Source of the DNA: Aurantiochytrium sp. KH105
Taxonomy: Eukaryota > Sar > Bigyra > Thraustochytrida > Thraustochytriidae
Reading direction: 5' to 3'
Assembly: GCA_003116975.1 (NCBI GenBank)
Contig: BGKB01000172.1
Coordinates: forward strand, 91,874-155,873
Length of the DNA: 64,000 bases
Both the position numbers and the translations under genes were made by a program. Positions 1 to 9,116 of the stretch are shown one piece after another (the stretch's first letter is position 1; each line of letters starts with the position of its first letter). The notes under the pieces were generated by a model. The model was not told where the DNA came from and did not search any database. It saw nothing but the letters and a program-made list of their open reading frames with translations.

Positions 1-427
1 CGGCAATTGCGCCCGCTGCTGCGGCCACAAGAGGACTCTGCGAAATGGTGTACATGCGAAAGGTAACGTGCAGCCAGCTGCCGACCTCGACGAGAGAGCG
101 CAGTGGTTCGCAGGTCCAGTTTTTGCGAGCGCGGAGTACGCGATCTTCCATGAGGTCAGCGATCCAGCGCACGCTTGCCACCTGGGAGCGGTACAAGAGG
201 ATGCTGCTAAGCACAAAGAGGAGCGAGGTGAGCGAGGTGACTGCAAAGGACAGCACGCCTCCTACGCCAGGTCTCACGCTGCCAGCAACGCCAAAGAGGG
301 CCACCATCCATCCCCCGAAAAGGACTAAGAGCGAGAGCACGTATGCTCCGAGACCATTTTTCACCCCATCTCTGCTTGAAAAGCCATGGCTCTGCTGAGG
401 ATCTATTTTGCTGCGGATTCGCCACAT
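1..427 (-). CDS. 5' part of a multi-pass membrane protein gene, cut by the left window edge
   Basis: An open minus-strand frame runs from an ATG whose complement lies at 425-427 to position 1 without a stop, giving about 142 N-terminal residues. The predicted protein begins MWRIRSKIDPQQ, then has a hydrophobic stretch at roughly residues 29-54 and a second at about 60-85. After these comes a basic and amphipathic region that includes a Trp-rich segment and further hydrophobic residues toward the edge. This layout suggests a membrane protein with a short cytosolic N-terminus. The frame is also open upstream of the chosen ATG, with low-complexity codons, so the start is uncertain. I do not recognise the family. 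The gene is divergent from the NIPA-like gene at 2984. Coding status is inferred from the open frame and the two membrane-segment-like stretches. Confidence 0.55.
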   Translation of the reverse strand, partial: MWRIRSKIDPQQSHGFSSRDGVKNGLGAYVLSLLVLFGGWMVALFGVAGSVRPGVGGVLSFAVTSLTSLLFVLSSILLYRSQVASVRWIADLMEDRVLRARKNWTCEPLRSLVEVGSWLHVTFRMYTISQSPLVAAAAGAIA

Positions 428-819
428 TCCACCCTCCTCGTCGCTTTTGCGATTCGCAGCAGTTTGGTCTCTTGTCAGGCGCCGGGCTGCTCCGAGGGGT
501 GCTGCGGTCGGTCGTTTCACGTTCGAGACGAGGACCCGACCCCCTTTTCGTTGCTTTTACGAATCGCAGTTTGGGCTTCTAAGCGGGCTTGCTACGCTTC
601 TGGCCACTCTGCGGCGCGCTGCAGAGACTAACCACTTTGCACGTCGTCGTGTGCGTGTGCAGCCCGCGACGCGCTGGCGATGGTGTCCTCTCGACCTTGT
701 CCAAGCAAAGTGGAAGGGAGTTCGAGAATTGGTTCTCGCAACCAGAGGGGTGCCCGTGGAGACACGGAACAGGTCATCCTCGCCGTCTTGGTTCGTGCCG
801 TTATTGCTTGGCAAGGCGC

Positions 820-821
<2 letters not shown>

Positions 822-853
<32 letters not shown>

Positions 854-869
854 CATGCCTGCCTGCCTG
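822..869. repeat. (CCTG)n microsatellite
   Basis: About twelve tandem CCTG units with one CATG interruption. Confidence 0.9.
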
Positions 870-2447
870 ACTGGTCACCTGTCACTTCACCGCTGCGCTC
901 TGCGCTCCGACCCCGAGACTTGTGTGGCACTGTCGCTGCGTATCTCGCCGCGCCTTTGCGTCTCTCTCGCTCCGCACCCCGTTGGGCACGCAGACAGACA
1001 GACAGACAAGCAGCTGCAGGAGGCAACGGGCGTCAACGTCAGCCAGGTTGCAGACTCGTCGTCGTTGCGTCGTCACTCGATCCTCAACGGCGACACTGGC
1101 AGCCAGACGCCAACGACGATGTCGCAAGTTGCGCACACCCCCTTGCATTACATTTCCAGCGTCTCGCTGGGCGTCACACTGCGTCCGTCGAGTTGTCGTA
1201 AACGCTTCGCGTCCCCTCGCCTCGCGCTGTATTCGCTCGGCACCGGTCGCTGGAAAGCCTGCTTGCGCACGCACGGAGGCACAGCCACACCACTCGCAGA
1301 TCGCGTCCTCCGTCACTCTTGACATAATTCTCCATCAAAAAGCAATGCAAGCATTCTGTCTCTGGTGGCCATGGTGGGTGGTACAACTAACCATCCGTCC
1401 AACGTACGTACCCATTTGCGTTGCGCACCGGCGACTTCGCCCGCGCTGGACTCTGACTCTAGCATCGGGCGGCCAACCTGGCCGGGGCTGGAAACCCTGT
1501 TGGCGCCGGCCACGATGGCGACCATCATGTCATCAGCTGCAGCATCCTGTAGACCGAGTTTCGCCTCGCTTCGAGGTGGCCAACCGAGCATCGCGCAAAC
1601 ATTGCAGGAAGACATCGAGCCGCAGTGAAACGAAGCCCCTTCTCCTCCTCCTCCTGCTGCTGCTCTCTCCTCTCCCGCGCGGCGGCCTCGGTCACGAACG
1701 CAGCCCGCGCTGCGCCGCAGCCTTTGGCCTCGCCGGGGCCGGGGGCGCGCGGGTCCTGCAAGTCCTGTCTCGTGCGCGAGCGCGAAGACACTCGTCTCTC
1801 GCGCGGGATCGGCACCTGCCATGGCTGCATGTCTTCAGTCGCATGTTCGACAGAAAGAGCTCTTGCCGCCGTGGGACTCTGGCGGGTGCCAGCCACACCA
1901 GCTGCGCCCGGCCGCCAAACTCGCGCCGCGCCGCGGCTTCCGCGCCGTGACGCCGCTCTGTCCACCCCGGGGGCGGGGCCTCTCCGCCGTCCCTCAGCCA
2001 GCTCGAGCCCCTCTTGCGCGCCGTCTTCGCGCTCAATCTTGCCGCTCTCGTCCGCCTCGAGTCCCGGCGTGCATGTCTACCTTGGTGTCTACGTTACCGC
2101 CCTCCCCCGCTCCGCACGACGGGGGCACCCCGCGCGTCCTCGCCGCCGTTTCCGCAACGCCGTGTTTCCCGCACCCGCGCGAAACCGCCGCGCCGCCGCA
2201 GATTCTCCCCCGCCGCCCCCGGGTGTGCACGCCGGCCTCCCCCGCCCGCCGAGACTCCTCGCGCCGCCGCGGCGGCCGGGCGGCGCCGCGCAGAGCGGAG
2301 TCGCCGCGCGCCTCGCCCCGCGGCCCCGCGCCCGCCCCGCGCCCGCCCCGCGCGCCCGCGGCCCGCCTCTTCCCCGCCCCCTTCTTCGCACCCGCCTCCT
2401 GTGCACGCGCGAGGCTCGGCGAAGGCGGCATCGCCGACCAAGTCCGC

Positions 2448-2482
2448 ATCTCATCTCATCTCATCTCTCTCATCTCATCCCA
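2448..2482. repeat. (CTCAT)n pentanucleotide repeat
   Basis: Imperfect tandem CTCAT/CATCT units, about 500 bases upstream of the NIPA-like start codon. Confidence 0.8.
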
Positions 2483-2983
2483 TCTCGCCCCACGCCGTCT
2501 CGTCTCGCCCGCGCGAGGCCCGCGCCGCGCCGCCGCTCGAGCCGCGCCGCGCCGAGGCCGCGCGGCCCCGCGACGCCGGGCGAGATCGCCTCGCGGGGAT
2601 CAATCATCGTCATCATCATCGCGCGACGGTACGAGGCGACCGCGGCGGCCACGCCGAGCTCGCGCGAGCTCGCGCGAGCTCGCGGCGCGCGAGGAGGAGA
2701 GGAGCGCAGAACAGAGCAGCTCGCGAGAGGACCTGGCCCGCGAGGAGGCGGGAAAGCTGCTTCGCGCGCGGAGCGAGGCCCCTTGGGCAGGCGTCTCGAG
2801 GTCGAGGACGCAAACAAAGGCTACAGACCAGGCGCGCGCGCGCCAAGTTGTCGCGCGGCTACCTCGCCCGCCTGCCGGCTCGCTCGCGCGCTCCGACGGG
2901 CAGAGAATCCTGGACGCAGAGCTCGTGGAACGTAGAGGTCTTGGGGCGCAGAGTTTAGATTGGCTGCGACGAGCTCGGGCACG

Positions 2984-4762
2984 ATGAGCGCCGACATGCT
3001 CCTCCGGGTGCTCGCGCGGGCGCTGGCCGACGAGGGCGCCGAGGAGTACGCCCTCGACGAGTTCTGCCTGCCGCCGCCCGAGCAGTGCGGCGCCAGCGAG
3101 GACGAGGGAGGCGCGGACCTGTGGTACGTGGGCGTCATCATCAGCATTCTCGCCTCGGTTCTTAGCAACTTTGGCGTCAACACACAAAAGTACTCCATGA
3201 TTCAAGAGGTCGTTCATGGCCGGGCGAGACCGTACGTGCGGCAGCCGCTCTGGCTCCTCGGCCTCGTGGGCGTGGTGCTTGGTGCCGTCCTGGACTTTGC
3301 AGCTCTCGGCTTCGCCGCGCAAAGTCTCATCACGCCTGTGGGCGGCTTCACCATGGTGGCGAACCTCTTCTTCGCCAACTACTGGCTCGGCGAGACCATC
3401 ACGAGGCTGGACCTCGTGTCCACCGTAGCCATCATCGGAGGCATCGTCCTCATTGCGGTCTTTGCCGACAAGAGCGACCAATGCTACACGCTCGAGGCAC
3501 TCAAGTGCCTGTACAAGCGCCCCACCTTTATCCCGTACGCCATCTTGGTGGGCGGCTTCATTGTGCTCGTGTTCGTCGCTGTTGTGCTCATGCGACGCAA
3601 GCGGAACGCGCTCCGCGCGATGGAAAAGACCGAGTCGCGATTCTACAAGCGCATCGCGGCCGTGCTGCCGCTCTTGTGCGCCCTGTTGTCGGGCTTGATC
3701 GGCGCGCAGTCGGTGCTTTTCGCCAAGAGCACGATTGAGATTCTCAAGTCGACGGCGCGCGGCAACAACGAGTTCACCTCCGCGGCCACCTATCTCATCA
3801 TTCTGTCCATGTTTGTGGCCATCTTTGGGCAAATTCACTGGCTCGCCGCGGCGCTCAACGATTTTGACGCCGTCGTCATCGTGCCAGTGTTCCAAAGCGT
3901 CTTTGTCAGCTTCACTATCATTGCGGGCGCCTCGTACTTTGGCGAGTTCCGCGACTTTAACCTTTTGCAAAAGGTGTTTTTCCCCATTGGTCTCGGCGTT
4001 CTTCTCGTGGGCGTTCTCGGTCTTGCCAAGCACAAGAGCCGGACGCCCGAAGAGCTGCTCATGCTTGAGGCGGAGAGCCAGGGCCTGAGCGACGGGACGA
4101 CGAGTCCTGCCGACGACGTCGAGGGCGGCGCTGCCCATGGAGCCTCGTCGCACAACCTGCCGCACACGAGCAGCTTTGCCACGGTGGGTTCGCAGACCAT
4201 TCAGGACGAGACGCGCCGCGAGTCCTTTCGCAGGTACCAAGAGTTCAACAACCTGTCGCCTTATGGTGCCGTTACGGGTCGCTGGATTCCTCTCGAGTTT
4301 CTGCTCAGCGAGGTGGAAAGCAACCTCGAGCGTGTTGGCAACTTTTTGCATCGCCCCAGCGCAATGGACTCTTTCAGTGGCGGCGAGGTCGGGCACGTGT
4401 CGGGTGATGCACAACGTCGTACTTCGTTGCCGCATGGGCCGACCACATTACCGGCAAGTGCGCGCCGTGGATTCTTTGCCAATTGGTCGCGAGCCTTTGG
4501 TCGCTCCGAGGACGATGCCGAAGACGACGACAATTCCGACGCGGGCTCTGGCGGACCGCGTCGAACGGACAAGAGCTCAAGCTTCGCGGCCGTCGAGGGT
4601 ATGCTCAACTTTGGATCTAGTCGCAATGTTGGGGCACATCCAGACCTTTCTGCCTTTGGCGACTCCTCTTCTGATGAGGAAAGTGAGGACGGCGACTTTG
4701 ATGACCAAGACGGTGACAAGCAGAGCAAGGACAAGAGCCGGGACAACCGCCGTGGCAGGTAG
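2984..4762 (+). CDS. NIPA-like magnesium transporter
   Basis: This 592-residue protein belongs to the NIPA/DUF803 family of Mg2+ transporters in the drug/metabolite transporter fold. About nine hydrophobic helices span roughly residues 45-350. The first helix pair is followed by family-typical wording such as NFGVNTQKYS, SLITPVGGFTMVANLFFA and LGETITRLD. A later segment, NDFDAVVIVPVFQSVF, matches the conserved NIPA region before the last helices. The C-terminal 230 residues are hydrophilic, Ser/Asp/Glu rich and probably cytosolic, longer than in animal NIPA proteins. The frame is open for 24 bases upstream, but the first ATG is at 2984. A second ATG lies four codons on. The gene converges with RRP42. 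Family assignment is confident; transported ion is inferred from the family. Confidence 0.9.
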   Translation: MSADMLLRVLARALADEGAEEYALDEFCLPPPEQCGASEDEGGADLWYVGVIISILASVLSNFGVNTQKYSMIQEVVHGRARPYVRQPLWLLGLVGVVLGAVLDFAALGFAAQSLITPVGGFTMVANLFFANYWLGETITRLDLVSTVAIIGGIVLIAVFADKSDQCYTLEALKCLYKRPTFIPYAILVGGFIVLVFVAVVLMRRKRNALRAMEKTESRFYKRIAAVLPLLCALLSGLIGAQSVLFAKSTIEILKSTARGNNEFTSAATYLIILSMFVAIFGQIHWLAAALNDFDAVVIVPVFQSVFVSFTIIAGASYFGEFRDFNLLQKVFFPIGLGVLLVGVLGLAKHKSRTPEELLMLEAESQGLSDGTTSPADDVEGGAAHGASSHNLPHTSSFATVGSQTIQDETRRESFRRYQEFNNLSPYGAVTGRWIPLEFLLSEVESNLERVGNFLHRPSAMDSFSGGEVGHVSGDAQRRTSLPHGPTTLPASARRGFFANWSRAFGRSEDDAEDDDNSDAGSGGPRRTDKSSSFAAVEGMLNFGSSRNVGAHPDLSAFGDSSSDEESEDGDFDDQDGDKQSKDKSRDNRRGR

Positions 4763-5370
4763 ATACGTCCGCTTTGCTGATTAACTTGTGTGTGTGCTCT
4801 GATCGTATTCGATCTGCTGCAGGCCTGCTTGGAGCTGCGCTGCGCTGCTCTGCTTTGCTCTGCTCTGCTCTGCTTGCTGAATTTGGAGATCCATTCTTCG
4901 AAGCACTGTTGTATTCAGATGTCCATGATCGTTTTGTGTTTTCTGTGAGGTTCCTACTTTGTTTCTAATTTTTTCCACTTTGAAGATAGCGTGTTGTGAA
5001 CCATTTCCTTGTGCAGAAGAGCAGCAGCATGTTGATGCAGTGAGGCTCTGTTCTATGACTGAATTAGATCATTTTTGGTTCTTCTCCTTTCTCCTTCTTT
5101 GGTGTGTTGGACAAACTGATGCGCCGAAACCTCTCTCCTCTTTCTCTCCTTGATGATCAATTTTTTTTAAACGACAATAATCCACGGTAAAGACGCGGCA
5201 AAAAGGTAACACAACTTTTGTTCATCGCATCATTACCAAGCTAGCTAGCTGTCAAAGTAAGCGGTCTTCTCTTCTCTTCTCTTCACTTCTCTATAGCACA
5301 ATTGCAATTCTTTTTTCCTTTGTTTCTCTCCGAGATGTCAAAGAGAGAAGATAATCAAAAGAAAAGCGCA
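4763..5370. other. Convergent 3' intergenic region
   Basis: The region lies between the stop codons of the NIPA-like gene and RRP42. It is lower in GC than the flanking genes, with T-rich tracts, a CTGCT/CTCTG run near 4845-4873 and a TTCTC run near 5265-5285. No gene is seen; it presumably holds both 3' UTRs. Confidence 0.5.
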
Positions 5371-6219
5371 TCAAAGGTTGGCGTCAAGGAGCTTGAAAAG
5401 CTCAGCGCCGATCTGACATGCCGTTGCCAAGTGCGCCCCGACCTCGACAAGAGGAATACAACCTGCACGGTCAATGTGCGATCCACAAAGGGATCCGCGT
5501 CGGTTCACCAAAACACTCATGGCCAGCGAGGAGCACAAGTCCTCATCCTCGGAGACGTCCACGAGCATGGTCTCTGCAATGCGAAAGAGTGAGACGCGAA
5601 TCGGCACACTGTCGAGAAGTTGACGCGGCAAGGGCTTCGCGCCTTGGGGATCCGAGTCGACCTGAAAATCCTTGGTGCCGCCCTCACTGTCCATGATCTC
5701 AATTGAGGGCATGCGAGCATCACAAAGAGCAGCATAGGCTGCCAACGAAATAAGGTCAGGCAGGTTTCCGTCCGTGCCGAGGACAACCACGTCTAGGTTG
5801 ACCATCCATGAAAATTTGCCTGGGATCACCTCGAGAAGATGGCCTTGCCCGGAGACCATTTCCTGAAGCTGCTCCTCCAGCATCTCGCCAAGGTAGCGGG
5901 CGTAGTCGCGCAACTTTCTCAAAGATGCGTCTTCTTCGCGAGCTTCGATGGCCGTGCAGTCCACGGAGACGTCAAAGTGAACATCCTCGTTTCCGGCGTT
6001 GCGCGAGTCTTCGAGATCAACAACCTCGAGCTTCACGCATGCAAGCACCTGCGCGCTCGTAAACGCTCTCTCCAGCAACGCGGATCCGTTGGCGAAGTCC
6101 ACCACGCCCTTGCGCAGCACCAAGTGTCGCAGGTCCAGCGCGCCTCGGCCATCTGCGCGCGCGCTCTGTCTCGCGCCCGCCTCCAGAAAGATGCGCTCGC
6201 CCTCGCCGATCTGCGGCAT
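5371..6219 (-). CDS. RRP42: Exosome complex subunit RRP42 (EXOSC7), RNase PH-fold
   Basis: This 282-residue protein is the length of eukaryotic RRP42 (265-291) and aligns along its whole length by eye. It shows the DGRG motif at about residues 23-26, the VDCTA segment, and the block KFSWMVNLDVVVLGTDGN followed by LISLAAYAAL. It also has the late motif EGGTKDFQVD and the region SLAMSVLVNRRGSLCG. RRP42 is one of six RNase PH-like subunits forming the ring of the RNA exosome, which threads RNA to the catalytic RRP44/RRP6 subunits. The eukaryotic ring subunits are catalytically inactive. The first ATG fits the family N-terminus exactly. The gene is divergent from the mitochondrial carrier gene and its product should be nuclear and cytosolic. 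Confidence 0.9.
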   Translation of the reverse strand: MPQIGEGERIFLEAGARQSARADGRGALDLRHLVLRKGVVDFANGSALLERAFTSAQVLACVKLEVVDLEDSRNAGNEDVHFDVSVDCTAIEAREEDASLRKLRDYARYLGEMLEEQLQEMVSGQGHLLEVIPGKFSWMVNLDVVVLGTDGNLPDLISLAAYAALCDARMPSIEIMDSEGGTKDFQVDSDPQGAKPLPRQLLDSVPIRVSLFRIAETMLVDVSEDEDLCSSLAMSVLVNRRGSLCGSHIDRAGCIPLVEVGAHLATACQIGAELFKLLDANL

Positions 6220-7225
6220 CTTGCGCGCGCCTTTCCTCTGCTACTCCGCGCTCTGCCTGCCCGCCTTCGTGCCGCTCTGCCCTGCTCTGCTCTGCGTTTT
6301 GCTCGCCGTCCTCGCGCGCCTTCTGCGCGGCCTCCTCCACTGCTTTCCCGCGCGTAGGACACTCCTAGGCCGTACGTACAGGTGACGGAAACCTGGGCCA
6401 AGGCCCAAGCGTCATGAGGGACTGGCGCAGAGATAGATAGATACATGTTCGTCATCATCGTCACGCCGCTCCATCGCAATCGCCGCAGCCGGCGGCACGG
6501 ACGAAGAAGCATCGTAACAGCATCCATACATGGTGTCTTGCATCAATCATCATCATCATCGTCGTTATGCTCATGACTCAAGTATAGGCTCCAACAAGTA
6601 GGAAGGGGCCTATAGGCGCTTGCACCACTGCAGCAGCGCCCGTGCTCGTGCCGACTCTCGCTCCCCGAGGCAATCTCTCGCTCTCGCCTCCTCACCGCGC
6701 CCACCTTGCCCTCTTGGAGGCATGGCATCGCCGCGGGCATTCCGTGTTTCCCGCCTCGCATTACACTCCTCGCCCTGGCGCTTTGCCCGTGCACACCGCG
6801 CCTAGGCCCTTCCTGCTCGTCTCGACACGCATTTCATCCCTCCTCCGCGCGGCTCGGCTGCCTGCGACGCGATCTCTCCTTCCGCTGCGCGACTTCGCGC
6901 GGCGCTCTCGCCGCTCGTCCCCGCCACGCCTGCCTTCGTCCCGCGCACGTGCACTGTCGCCGGCCCGCCGAGCAGGTCCTCCTGCGCCTCCACCTCCATA
7001 ACCATCTCCAACATCTCCCTTTTTCCCTGTAATACAGCCCTTCGCCATCCGCCTTGAGTCCGATCGGCGCGTGCTCTCGCCTCGCTTCGCTTCGCCCCGA
7101 AGCCGAAGACCACCGCCCGAACAGCCTCGCCTCGCCTCGCGTCGCGTCGCGTCGCATCGCATCGCATCGCGCAGGAGCGGCAAGGTCGGCAGGAGCCGCG
7201 GCAGGTGCAGCAGGAAGCGCGGGAC

Positions 7226-7275
7226 TGCCTGACTGACTGACAGACAGACAGACAGACAGGCAGAAAGACAGGAGC
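7226..7275. repeat. (GACA)n microsatellite
   Basis: Tandem GACA/GACT units upstream of the mitochondrial carrier start, becoming imperfect toward the 3' end. Confidence 0.8.
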
Positions 7276-7362
7276 AGACAGAGACACTAGCAGAGAGAGA
7301 TACCAGACGCAGGCCTGCATGGAAAGAAGCAGCAGCTGCAGATTGCAACCAAACTCGCAACT

Positions 7363-7432
7363 GCGGCACGCACGCACGCACGCAGACACGCACGCGGGCA
7401 GGCAGGCAGGCAGGCAGGCGGGCGGCAAGCGG
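7363..7432. repeat. Compound (GCAC)n-(GCAG)n microsatellite
   Basis: GCAC units grade into GCAG/GCGG units, ending about 60 bases before the carrier ATG, so probably within or near its 5' UTR. Confidence 0.8.
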
Positions 7433-7491
7433 GCAGGTCGCGAGCGGCGCGGGCAGAGAGGCGAGCGCTCGGATCCGGAGGTGGAGGGAAG

Positions 7492-8529
7492 ATGCTCAAC
7501 TTGAAGGATATGATGGAGGCGCGCCTCGAGGCCGGCAAGGGCCAGAGGCAGCCGCAGCAGCAGCTGCAGCAGGCGCAGGTGCAGGCGCAGATGCAGGCAC
7601 AGTGCGGCGAGAAGCTCGCGGGCGTACGCGCGTACTCCGCGCAGAGCGCGGCGTCGACGCTCGCGCCGCTCACGGCCGCCGCCGTGTCCACGGCCGTCGT
7701 CATGTACCCCGTTGACGTGATGCGCGCCCTCACCATGGCATCCGCCGGCACCAAGGAGGGCTTCTCGGTCACTGCGCACTACCAGAAGCACGGCGTCAAG
7801 GGCTTCGTCTCCAAGGGCGTGCTCCCCGAGATCGCAAAGTCCACCGTCATGCGCGTCTCCAAGTTCTTCTTCTTCCCCGTCATCTGCAACAACCTCCACG
7901 GCAAGCCGGCCAAGGACTGCTCCGTCGGCCAAAAGGCCATCGCCGGTGCACTGGCCACCGTCCCCGAGATCATCATGATCAGCCCCCTCGAGGTGGCCAA
8001 GATCGGCATGCAGCTCGACCACGAGAACAAGTTCAAGAACAACTCGCGCGTCTTCATCCAGGAAATGTACAAGACTCGCGGCGTCGGTGGCCTCTACGTT
8101 GGCTGGGCCGGCATGCAGTGGCGTCAGTGCTTCTGGACCGGCACCTTCTTTGCCACCCTTCAGTGGTGGAAGAACACTGTCGAGCCCCCAATGGTCAACG
8201 TTGGCGTGCCCAATGCCGTTGCCACCCTCGTCGCCGGCTTCCTCGCCGGTTTCTTTGCCACCTTCCCCAACGCCCCCGGTGATGTCGTGCGCAGTGTTGT
8301 GCAGAAGCGCGTCTTCGCAGATCCTACCCGCCCCGCCTATGGCATCTCACCTGCTGGCGTCGCCGAGCACATTACCGTCGCCAAGGAGATTGTGGCTTCT
8401 AGTGGCATCCGCGGTCTCTATTCTGGTCTTGGCTTCAAGGCCATGCACCTCGGTGGCTCTGGTGCGCTCATGGCTGTCCTCGTGCCCTTTTTCAGCAACG
8501 TCATGGGCATCAACTACGGCGGCGTGTAA
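7492..8529 (+). CDS. Mitochondrial carrier family protein (substrate unknown)
   Basis: The 345-residue protein has a Gln-rich N-terminal extension of about 50 residues followed by three roughly 95-residue carrier repeats. Each repeat has a version of the carrier signature. The first is PVDVMR (P73, D75, R78), the second is PLEVAK before GMQLD, and the third is the degenerate APGDVVR, where the leading Pro is replaced within the motif. Six membrane helices can be placed around these. Such carriers exchange metabolites across the inner mitochondrial membrane. Codon use is strongly biased to C-ending codons, suggesting high expression. The motifs do not let me name the substrate; di/tricarboxylate carriers are plausible. 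The start is the first ATG after the GCAG microsatellite. Confidence 0.85.
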   Translation: MLNLKDMMEARLEAGKGQRQPQQQLQQAQVQAQMQAQCGEKLAGVRAYSAQSAASTLAPLTAAAVSTAVVMYPVDVMRALTMASAGTKEGFSVTAHYQKHGVKGFVSKGVLPEIAKSTVMRVSKFFFFPVICNNLHGKPAKDCSVGQKAIAGALATVPEIIMISPLEVAKIGMQLDHENKFKNNSRVFIQEMYKTRGVGGLYVGWAGMQWRQCFWTGTFFATLQWWKNTVEPPMVNVGVPNAVATLVAGFLAGFFATFPNAPGDVVRSVVQKRVFADPTRPAYGISPAGVAEHITVAKEIVASSGIRGLYSGLGFKAMHLGGSGALMAVLVPFFSNVMGINYGGV

Positions 8530-9116
8530 TCACTTTAAACATAAGAACGCGACTCTACACACGTCGCTACATTATTTCGTACGTGCATCAACCTCGTTCG
8601 GCGCTTGATCCTTTTTTCTGTCGCCCGGCCTTTGAACTTGGTCTTTGCTTTGTGTTGCATTGCACAAAAGTATGTATACTCATGCGAGGCATGACCGCAG
8701 CCCTTTGCAATTGCCCTCGACACAAAGGACACCGAAATGACAGCTCCCGATCGGGTCTCCGCTTGCGAGACTTCTTGCTCCTCTCGATTTCTTACCTTGC
8801 CCCTTCCTCTTCGTCACACATCAGCTCTACCTACCCCGTGGTCCCCATTGCGAGCCCAGTGCATGCATGTTTGTATGAATGTATAGAATGTTGCATGACT
8901 TTTCATCCTATCCGTTGAACCTTGCCCGCGACCCCTGACCACGACGACTTAGGTTTTTTTCACGACGAGGCAGTCAGGGAGGGAGTATAAAAGACTGCGG
9001 CAGGCGCCGGCGGGCGCAGCAAAGGTCGACGTCGCAGGACGTGCTGACGTGCACGTCCACGTTCGCGCACCTGCGGCCGAAAACGCTCGAGGCTGGCCGT
9101 CTCGAAGTAGCCAAGC
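8530..9116. other. Intergenic region between carrier and P-loop NTPase genes
   Basis: It contains the carrier 3' UTR and the promoter of the next gene, including a TATA-like element at 8986. No additional gene is seen. Confidence 0.5.
8986..8993 (+). promoter_or_regulatory. TATA-box-like element TATAAAAG
   Basis: TATAAAAG sits 131 bases upstream of the NTPase ATG at 9117. It stands out in a GC-rich setting and is at a plausible distance for a short 5' UTR. No initiator could be verified. Confidence 0.5.

Larger units (their letters stand above)
428..2983. other. GC-rich divergent intergenic region
   Basis: This 2.5 kb separates the left-edge minus-strand gene from the NIPA-like gene. I see no convincing coding frame. 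The long frames here are made of Arg/Ala/Pro-rich translations expected from high GC content. It contains a CCTG microsatellite (822-869), a CTCAT repeat (2448-2482) and a CATCATCGTC-type trinucleotide run near 2606. The 3' half is extremely G+C rich and probably holds the promoter and 5' UTR of the downstream gene. Confidence 0.5.
6220..7491. other. Divergent promoter region between RRP42 and the mitochondrial carrier gene
   Basis: There is no coding frame I trust. A CATCAT run lies near 6545-6563. A GTCGC/ATCGC pentanucleotide run lies near 7138-7170, and GACA and GCAC/GCAG tetranucleotide arrays occupy 7226-7430, ending about 60 bases before the carrier ATG. Confidence 0.5.

Noticed and set aside
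408..1322. Plus-strand 304-codon frame
   Set aside because: Translation is Arg/Cys/Leu-biased with microsatellite-encoded CLPA repeats and no domain; it overlaps the supported minus-strand partial gene only at its start.
1625..2935. Plus-strand 436-codon frame upstream of the NIPA-like gene
   Set aside because: Ala/Arg/Pro-rich translation typical of high-GC non-coding sequence; no domain; overlapped by equally long frames on both strands.
2600..4435. Minus-strand 611-codon frame
   Set aside because: Antisense shadow of the NIPA-like gene.
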